Assembly: GCA_010645155.1 (NCBI GenBank)
Contig: JAAGOF010000315.1
Coordinates: 1 to 64,000 of the forward strand
Origin: Tigriopus japonicus
Lineage: Eukaryota; Arthropoda; Copepoda; Harpacticoida; Harpacticidae
Reading direction: 5' to 3'
Length of the DNA: 64,000 nt
Part shown: piece by piece, positions 56,740 to 64,000 of the stretch
Position numbering within the stretch: position 1 is the stretch's first letter
Layout: each line of letters opens with the position of its first letter
The notes under the pieces: model-generated
The model's input: the letters and a program-made list of their open reading frames with translations, nothing else
Databases searched by the model: none
What the model was told of the DNA's origin: nothing
Program-made: the position numbers and the translations under genes

Positions 56740-58693
56740 CTGCGTGTGAAGGAGACAAGTTGTACAAGCTTCTTAACTATGATGCAACAACCTTTTTTGA
56801 GGCTGAAAAGGCTTGTCAAACCCATGGTTGGACCTTAACGACTCCGTCTTCAAAAGGGGATTTGATGAGTATTGAGTCCATCATAGGAGGTATGTGCATG
56901 TATGGTCGGTTGATATATCTATCTATACAGTTTTTTAACATAATATCAATTTATACCAATTTAGGGCATGAATATTGGATCAATCTTTGTAACATCGACA
57001 AAGTTGAATGTAAAGATAACGCATGCAAGGATAAGTCATTAAAGGATGGACAAAATCTGGAAGTGAAATTGGACGGGTTTGATAAAATTCATCTAAAAGC
57101 TGAGGAATTGTGTGTTGTTGGCAAAGGTGTCGATATCAATTCTAAAAACTGTTACCATAAAAAGAGGGTGGTTTGTATTTCAAATTGTTCTTTGAGCATT
57201 GAAGTTTATGGAAAACCAACAACCAATAACACAGCTTGGACATGTTCTGATACTCATATCGAGGATTTCACCACAAACCCTACCATCACCACCACATCCA
57301 CCACGAGATCCATCATCACATCCAGAACTACATCTACCACCACCACATCCACCACATCCACCACCACATCCACCACCACCACATCCNNNNNNNNNNNNNN
57401 NNNNNNNNNNNNNNNNNNNNNNNNNNNNNNNNNNNNNNNNNNNNNNNNNNNNNNNNNNNNNNNNNNNNNNNNNNNNNNNNNNNNNNNNNNNNNNNNNNNN
57501 NNNNNNNNNNNNNNNNNNNNNNNNNNNNNNNNNNNNNNNNNNNNNNNNNNNNNNNNNNNNNNNNNNNNNNNNNNNNNNNNNNNNNNNNNNNNNNNNNNNN
57601 NNNNNNNNNNNNNNNNNNNNNNNNNNNNNNNNNNNNNNNNNNNNNNNNNNNNNNNNNNNNNNNNNNNNNCCACCACATCAACCATCACCACATCAACCAC
57701 CACCACATCAACCACCACCACATCCACCGCCACCACATCTACCACCATTACATCCACCACCATCAACACATCCACCGCCACCACCACATCTAAAAAGAAT
57801 GTATCAACGGTTACAACAAAAGCAAGAACAACAGTTGGTGAAATTTCAACAAAAACAAGCACAGCGACGACTTTGGTTATGAAAGCTTCAAACCTAACTA
57901 CTTGTATACGGTCATTTTCAGTTGTACAACAGCCAAACGAATTTCAAGCTTCTATAAAATCTTGCAACGAAGTAAATGTTACCTTGGCCAACATTCAAAA
58001 CGACAATGACACCTGGTCACTCCATCGAACCCAAGGTTAGTAAAATATTGCGAATATTGCGTTCCAAAAGAAAAAAAAGTAAAGCCAAGCGTTTTTTATG
58101 TTTTTTAGGAAATGGGATTTTCTGGGTGTCCTTATTCAATCCAAGTTTGATATCTTGTGACTCTCCCTTTAATTGCACAACTAAACTACGCTCTGCTTAT
58201 GGTGAAATATTCCGCTCTGACAATTTGTCATCAGAATTTGGCATCTCTTCCAAACCATGCATTAGTTTGAGAGTTAATGCCACATCTAGCCGATTTGAAA
58301 GTGTAGAATGTGAAACCCACCTTAAAGTTGTGTGCGAGGCGGCATGCTCCGATGAACCCCAAGGTACCAAAATGATACCGTGGACATATTTTTCATGCAA
58401 AATCACAACAGGGTTTACAAGTATCAAATCACAAACATGCTGAAAGCTTATTTGCATCATATACATCATTATTCAGTTGCTAGCATTGTCCTAAACATTC
58501 AAAAGTTGAATGCACTGGAAAACCATGTTGATGTGTTTACAATGATTTGCTTGAAAAATTGAACTAATAGATTTCTGCATTTGACTCTAGCAACTAGTGA
58601 GGACAGATGCCACATCCCACCTTTGCTAGCCAGTTCAAAAATGAACGAGGTCGACCCCAAGATTTTTGAATTGGGTTCTCCAACGCCCTTGAA
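56740..58693 (+). CDS. Multi-domain C-type-lectin-like protein (partial gene 2)
   Basis: Predicted exons: 56740-56889, 56966-58035 (with a 283-N gap), 58109-58363 and 58591-58693. Introns are 72-227 bp, with GT-AG borders and the same phases as gene 1. The first CTLD includes KLYKLLNYDATTFFEAEKAC and HEYWINLCN. A mucin-like linker of TTST repeats follows and spans the gap, and then comes a CTLD with GIFWVSLFNPSLISC. The tail exon (RCHIPP) is 103 bp, as in gene 1. Thr-rich linkers of this kind are usually O-glycosylated in secreted proteins. No start codon, signal peptide or stop was located. Confidence 0.7.
57387..57669. other. Assembly gap, 283 N, in a CCACCACAT repeat
   Basis: The gap lies in the Thr-codon repeat of the linker. 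The flanks on both sides are the same (CCA/ACC/ACA) repeat, so the true length is unknown. Confidence 0.99.
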
Positions 58694-59649
58694 GTAAGTT
58701 GTTTTCTGGGCAAGGACTTTTTACTTTCGCATCGATTGTGTTGGTTTGCATTTTCACTCAGAGTGAACCACGTTACCATTTTACTGGCATTTTATTTAGC
58801 AAGTACAAATAAAGGTTTTTTAATATCTTGCTTTCCAAACGGTTTTTTTTTTGTTTTGTGTCCCTTACTTCAAAAAGTTTCCGACATTTAACATTTTCGA
58901 TCATTAGATTAGATGAGCATTCTTCAACCGTTGAAGTCCGTGGTATTTTTGAAAGTTGTGGCACGTTAGACGCAAAAATTAACATTTTTGGTGAAAAATG
59001 GTAACGATTTCAATGTCCACGTAGTATTGACCCATAATTCAACAATTCTTTGAAGTATTTCTGCTCATTTCAAAAAAGTTGAAAAAGATTCATGGCAAAT
59101 GTACGTTTTTGATGGAGGGCTTCGGGATTGCGGTGTCCATTACAGCAATTACTAGTGACGTCATCATTTTTGGCGGGAAAAAAGTTCGGAAGACCTGTGT
59201 TTCTGATGAGCGTACGAGGTACCTAAAACGAAGGTTTAGGCCCGTTAATTGCAACAATGCCTTTCTTATCTGCACAACTTGAAGTTGAAATAGCAATTCT
59301 TGACATTGTTTTAGCAAAAAAGTATGTTTTGTTGCTTTTATCTAAAATTTCGCTACATAAGTTGAGAGGGTTCTTCCGAACTTTGAAATCAGGAATGCCC
59401 GACTTTGAATAACAAGATGGCCAGAGGAGATCGGTTCCTAGGGCAACTAAACCTAGAAACAAATAATTTGTTTAATTGAAGGCTTCCAATTTCTCCATTG
59501 TTTTCAAATTACTTTGCAATACTTCCCAACCATGCCATTGCCCATAAATGCAACATTTTTCGAAAATCTGACCCTTGAAAACTGAGGTTTTTTTTGGCAA
59601 GCTTACACTGCTAACGGCAGCAGGTCCGTAAAATGATACGGTAATCACT
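58694..59649. other. No gene recognised
   Basis: The sequence after the last lectin exon (donor GTAAGT) should be intron or flank. No further exon was identified. Confidence 0.45.
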
Positions 59650-59760
59650 CCCATTACAATAGGAAGATGTCCCTCTTCCCTCAGTGCGCTAAGGTCGCCA
59701 ATCGCACTAATTCAGTACTGGGGCTCATTAGACGGTACTTTTCCACGAGGCGTCAAGTGC
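59650..59760 (+). pseudogene. LINE A-type RT thumb scrap
   Basis: Reads MSLFPQCAKVANRTNSV then GLIRRYFSTRR, matching the thumb of LINE A1 (SIQCAKVTNRANAVVGM). Only about 35 codons remain. Confidence 0.7.
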
Positions 59761-60660
59761 CAAAGTCGGACTCGTTCAAGATCGAACTGGAAGTCACATT
59801 CTGGAAGATTTTCAAATTCAACTTAACCAAGAGCAACTTAACGCAGGAACTCTCAACGAAAATGAATAGCGACTCGATCATCTTCCAATGTGATTGGAAA
59901 CATCAAAAAGGGCGTTAAACAGACAAATGACCCTTCAAAATCCCCAGGACACAGGAGATGTTGATGAAAGAGAAATGTTCATGAAAGAGTAACTTGACGG
60001 AACAGATTGGACGATGTTTCAGACTTTCCCTGAAATCAGCATTCATACGTGCTCAAAACGTGCTCCAGTTATTCATTTGTATTATCCCCCTAACGAGTAA
60101 TAAAGATGCAAGTTTCCAACCCGGAAATTGAAAAAAAACATTGACCGAATAAATGTTATTGTTTCAGTAGCATATTTAAGTAAAACTTAATACCAATGGA
60201 ACCCATGTATTACGTTTTCTGGATCCTGTAACTCCGAAAACCCTAAGGACACTTTATTTTGTTCGGAAACCTTCTCGAGACTTATTTTCTTACAACATAC
60301 TATATATTTTGTGTATTTAAGCAATTTTGAAAACATGCCAATTTAATCCACAATCAATAACCGCACAAAAAAACGTGAAATTCCACTCAACTTTGGAAGT
60401 CTCTGGGTGTCACAGAAAATCTCCTTGTTGTCCACTTAATGGCACAAAAAATCATATTACATCTATCTTTGGCCTCGCAAAGTTATTATTCTCTACTTAG
60501 AATGCACAGTTTCCATCTCATTTCTGAGTACAAAGACTGGTCGAATCAATCTTGAAGGTTCGAACTTCAAGGGAAAATGTGATATGACTTTGGCTAAGAT
60601 AGAACTACGTGTATGAAGTTAACCTTAGGTTCGAGAATGCTATATTTTCTAGGTCGATCT
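59761..60660. other. No gene recognised
   Basis: AT-rich, with no motif recognised in either strand. Confidence 0.5.
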
Positions 60661-60671
60661 TTAAGATGGGG

Positions 60672-61057
60672 TCAAAGTGAGACTTTGTGCTTAAACTCGC
60701 ATGATGCCAATGTGAGCTGCTGCACCCGTACCACTGCCAATGACTTCAAGCCCAAATCATCCTTCAACAACCTCCTCATGACCTTCTCGTCCATGTTGAA
60801 CTTCCTTGCCAAGGCCCTGATGCTGACATTGGGGTTCTCGTCTATGGCAACCTTGACCTGGTCAATGGTCTCCTCTGTGTGTGTAGTGCGTGGCCCACCA
60901 GGGCTGGTTGGGTTGTCGGTGTTTCCGCGCTCCTTGTACAGCCTCCAGTGGCTCTTGACGGTGTTCAGACTGATCCCCAAGGCCTTGGCCACAGCCGGCT
61001 GCCTGTGTTCAGCCAAAATCCGCGCGATGACAATTTCCCTGATCTTTTTGGTGGCAT
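60672..61057 (-). pseudogene. Tc1/mariner-like transposase, N-terminal DNA-binding part
   Basis: Starts with ATG at 61057 (MPPK). A missing base in the A-run shifts the frame, and the main frame continues with AEHRQPAVAKALGISLNTVK (helix-turn-helix). A GPRTTHTEETID linker and a second helix-turn-helix (VSIRALARKFNMDEKVMRRL) follow. The DDE/DDD catalytic domain is absent after FKHKVSL. No terminal repeats were identified. Confidence 0.75.
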
Positions 61058-61324
61058 TTTACTCAGAAAATTAGTCAACAATGTTGACTTTTTGAATAAA
61101 TACGTTCGGAAGGTTAAGGTTTAATCTCACTAGATATTGACTGCCAGGCCAAAATGTTAAGCGGTTGTGGCGGAAAATTTAAATACTTTTATGGTTGAGC
61201 CTTTAAGCCGCACCTGGTATATTGACGAACTTGTTGAACACACATTTGTACTTGGATGATCAGTAACGGCTTTCGAATTGTAGAAAGCAAGGACTTGATC
61301 ATTGGCCAACTTCCTCATTTATAT

Positions 61325-61550
61325 AATAATAATACTAATAATACGTTTATTGCGACTAGAGGTCATGTCAGGTGGTAAGAGTAAAATGTAAAAATAAACA
61401 AAAATATATATCTACAGATATATCTATAAAGTGACATGTCAAAAGTTAAAAATACGTTACAATACACGAACAATATTGTGATATCACAGTGAGTTGATTA
61501 GATTATGTTTTAGTGCACATGAAAGAAATGAACATTTGCTTGAGAAATGC
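61325..61550 (-). repeat. LINE 3'-tail-like repeat, copy 2
   Basis: Matches 31745-31935. On the minus strand it ends GTCGCAATAAACG followed by an ATT-rich microsatellite, which suits a LINE 3' end. Confidence 0.55.
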
Positions 61551-61675
61551 TGAATTTTGTCTCTTTTTAAGTGCATGCACAGTGCGAGCTAGCCGTGGCA
61601 GATGTCGACGCTCTTGCTCCATGAAAAGGCACAACAAAGCCACACTTCAATTGCCCTATTGAAAACTGTCTAGAA

Positions 61676-61939
61676 CAAGGATAGGCAACCAGTGGGCCGC
61701 AGCCCACATGTTGGCCCAAGGTTGGTCTTTGGTGGGCCCAGGAGCTGTGAGTCCAAAATAAGGAGCCCGCGAGGCATCCATAGTACTGTACTCGTGGGCC
61801 CAAAGGTCTTTTATCGTTAATTTGCGGGCCACTGCACCTTCCAACGTCTGTTTGGTGGGCCAGAACAACAATGCAAGTTGTTGTTCACAACATGTGAACA
61901 AATTTCAGGCCTGGACCCCAAAGTGGTTGCCTACTCCTG
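61676..61939. mobile_element. hAT MITE, complete 264-bp copy
   Basis: Ends read CAAGGATAGGCAACCAGTG and CAGGAGTAGGCAACCACTT inward. Flanking 8-mers are GTCTAGAA (61668-61675) and GTATATAA (61940-61947), matching at six of eight positions and resembling the usual hAT target preference with a central TA. GTGGGCCC blocks link it to 3801-3908 and 9232-9375. Confidence 0.75.
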
Positions 61940-62479
61940 GTATATAACATTCGTTCAAATGTAATCAATTGCAATTACTTTGATCTCAAATGTGATTCTT
62001 GCAATTACGTAAATGTAATTGCAATTTCCATTATAACATTATGTTATTATAATTTCAATTGCAATCGCAACACAAGTCTGGTTGGTGACAAATGCCACGA
62101 GGAAAATCCTGGGTAAATGTGAAATGGATGGCATTTCACTTGGTCTCCACATCAAATAACACAGGGAAAAGATTAATGATCGTAATCCAAATTTGTAGCA
62201 TTGCAATATTTTCTCTCATTCGTTATCGATTAAGACTCTTGTCTTCACAAAATATTGCTTTTTGCTTTGTTAAGGATTCGTTGCCTTCAAATATATTTGT
62301 CTTGTTACAAAGCCAATCTATTTCCAACACAAGCATTCAACGCAAAAATGGGTTATGAAGAAAAAGAACTCAAATCATGATTTTATGATAGCTCATATGG
62401 AGGGGTGAAGATTTCAGACAAATAAGTCACTTTGTCAAAAAGTCAAAGTCAACAACCACCGCAGTTCCCTCCATCATAA

Positions 62480-62860
62480 CGCATTGGGGTCATTGGATCA
62501 GGTCAAACGATTATGTTGGTGTTGTGCTCTTGAATTTTACTGCGCATTCGATTGTGTGGATCCAGATCTTCTATGCCAAAAGCTTAAACTGTTGGGTTTT
62601 TCTCGTGGAACTACAGAGTGGGTTCCATCGTTTTTGTCAGGTCGTTCCTAAAGCGTTTTGGTTGGGAGAAGTACTGTACCTCTGAAGAAACTATCATTCC
62701 ATGTAGATCTCCTCAAGGGAGCGTACTCTTTCTTCTTCTGTTCCGCCTTTACGTCTCCGACCTTCCATTATGGACCAAGGCAACCGTCGTGTCAAAGGCA
62801 AACGACACTACGGTACGATTGCGCTTCCTTGAAGAAATCTCCCAACTCTTCTGACGAATA
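62480..62860 (+). pseudogene. LINE reverse-transcriptase scrap
   Basis: Frames shift between readable pieces: VVLLNFTA, then DPDLLCQKLKLLGFSRG, then PQGSVLFLLLFRLYVSDLP. The catalytic box is degraded to KANDTTV, so the piece is dead. Confidence 0.65.
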
Positions 62861-63576
62861 TTGAATGCGAAGCGGATAAAGTACTCCGGTTTATGGCGTC
62901 GAACTGGTTAGTTTTTATTTGCTCAATATGTGTTTCCTCATGCAAATGGATATTTCAATATCAATGACAATCAATATTATCAATGTAATCAAATAAGATT
63001 AAACAAATACAATTTTAGTAGTACAGATTTAAGGTAATTTGCAAATGTAGATATTCAAATATAAACATGAATAATAGCAGATATTCCTCCTTTCTGAAAC
63101 TTTTAAAAAGCTATTTAATTAGTAATTCAAAACAGTTTGAAGGTTACTGAACCAGGCCTGTAACCTACCTAATCCTTGCTTTTGTTACAATGTACAGATT
63201 TTAATAACCAAATTTTTGCAAACTGAATTAAGACACATATGTAAAAAAAGCCAAAAAAAAGCCTCTGAAAAGAGGAATCTGGCCTAGCAGAGGTAATCAA
63301 GGCACATTAGACAAAATTCTAACGTCCCAACGAAAAAGAAAAGTTCTTCTGTAGATGGCTAGAGTGCAAGAGTATTCTGTGAGAAACCAATTTCTTTGTT
63401 CTTTAATCTTCCAGAGTTCATGTAAGGTCCAGGTCAAGCAAAAGAGAGGACTCAGAAACCTCTTTTCTTTTCTTTTGTCCATGTGTACTTTTTCTTTTTC
63501 CGAAGGATGAGAAAACACTATTCCGTTGTTGCAGCTGAAGGTATATAATTTGTACCTTCACTGCCATGACCTTCAG
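62861..63576. other. No gene recognised
   Basis: AT-rich. Minus-strand frames at 63297-63630 have no recognisable motif. Confidence 0.45.
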
Positions 63577-63679
63577 CATTGAAACCGGATCATTTTTGCT
63601 TTGAAGGGAACAAATTGGATGTGCAATCAACTGACGTAAGATTTGTATTTGAAAATGCTTTTGATTCCAGCAATATTAG
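63577..63679 (+). CDS. Lectin-family tail exon (single exon of a third gene unit)
   Basis: This exon is 103 bp long, with a CTTCAG acceptor and the same entry and exit phases as the tail exons at 26158-26260 and 58591-58693. It reads ALKPDHFCFEG and FVFENAFDSSN. Sequence similarity to those exons is weak but the length (35 residues) is exact. The donor (GTTCCC) is weak, so the 3' border is less sure. The CTLD exons that should precede it were not found. Confidence 0.45.
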
Positions 63680-64000
63680 GTTCCCCAGTAGGTTCGAAGT
63701 TGCCCAATATGCAACTTCTTACACGATCAACAGTTTTGCTGTGGAGCCTTCCATTTCTGCAGATCCTGTGTAATTTAGGTGCTAACGGTAAGTTTGAAGG
63801 GAACGTCAGCTTTTGTTTGTTTTCTAGACCTCTGAATTATTTATGAACATTCAAAATGTAGTTAATAACTTGATCCTTTCATTAAACTGCTGGCACTTTT
63901 CAGGTCCGGGAAAGGCTAACCTGAAAAGGATGATTAAAATTTCTACATTTTCTAACCTTAAACTAAATTATCGTAAAATGCTTTTTTAAGAACTCTTGCA
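63680..64000. other. No gene recognised
   Basis: An open frame continues from 63680 to 63773 in phase with the preceding exon. If the exon is not spliced at 63679 it would end at 63776. Nothing else is seen. Confidence 0.4.

Noticed and set aside
60613..61074. 153-codon plus-strand frame
   Set aside because: It is the antisense shadow of the transposase helix-turn-helix region.
61975..62060. Regulatory palindrome in AATTGCAAT-rich sequence
   Set aside because: AT-rich low complexity explains the self-matching.

Overview
This is eukaryotic, intron-containing DNA and most of it is made of dead or dying mobile elements. The host is probably an arthropod, perhaps a crustacean such as a copepod. 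The evidence is introns of about 60-80 bp in the recognisable host gene, TTAGG-like interstitial repeats, and a mobile-element mix of CR1/Jockey-like LINEs, Ty3/Gypsy, a Tc1/mariner-like transposase and many hAT-type and TA-flanked MITEs. Species cannot be named from the sequence. No rRNA, credible tRNA gene or CRISPR array was seen.

Host genes. The only convincing host coding sequence is a family of multi-domain C-type-lectin-like (CTLD) proteins on the + strand. One gene has exons from 22286 to 26260, a second from 56740 to 58693, and a single matching exon lies at 63577-63679. They share exon phases, a short intron just before the WI(D/N)L or WVSL core of each domain, a Thr-rich linker (mucin-like in the second gene, interrupted by an assembly gap) and a terminal exon of exactly 103 bp. 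The calcium/sugar motifs of classical lectins are not visible. The 30 kb between the first two genes is nearly all transposon.

Layout. 1-5.4 kb holds no gene, only a LINE scrap and a hAT scrap. 5.4-13.3 kb has two copies of one ~2.05-kb DNA transposon in opposite orientations, each with its own 7-bp target duplication. Between them lie a LINE scrap, three copies of a 255-bp palindromic MITE and a 20-bp minisatellite. 13.4-18.3 kb is a nested stack: a LINE (family B) carries a 273-bp element with a hAT MITE inside it, and a ~1.8-kb element X with another hAT MITE inside. 19.5-22.15 kb has two Gypsy fragments, then comes the first lectin gene with a hAT MITE in its big intron. 26.5-35 kb has MITEs, LINE scraps and a second, inverted copy of element X carrying a different nested hAT MITE. 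35.3-39 kb is another family B LINE with the same X insertion, interrupted by 476 N. 39516-43442 is a full-length but defective Gypsy element with 59-bp LTRs, and 44.8-56.2 kb is a LINE graveyard. It contains two related LINEs (A1 and A2) in the same orientation. A1 carries, besides ORF1 and ORF2, an upstream ORF with three CCCH-like zinc-finger motifs. The second lectin gene follows, then more scraps (LINE, Tc1/mariner, hAT) to the end.

How the parts relate. The mobile elements do not form a working system with the lectin genes. Their value is the insertion history: target duplications, paralogous empty sites and repeated junctions let the order of events be read from the sequence alone.
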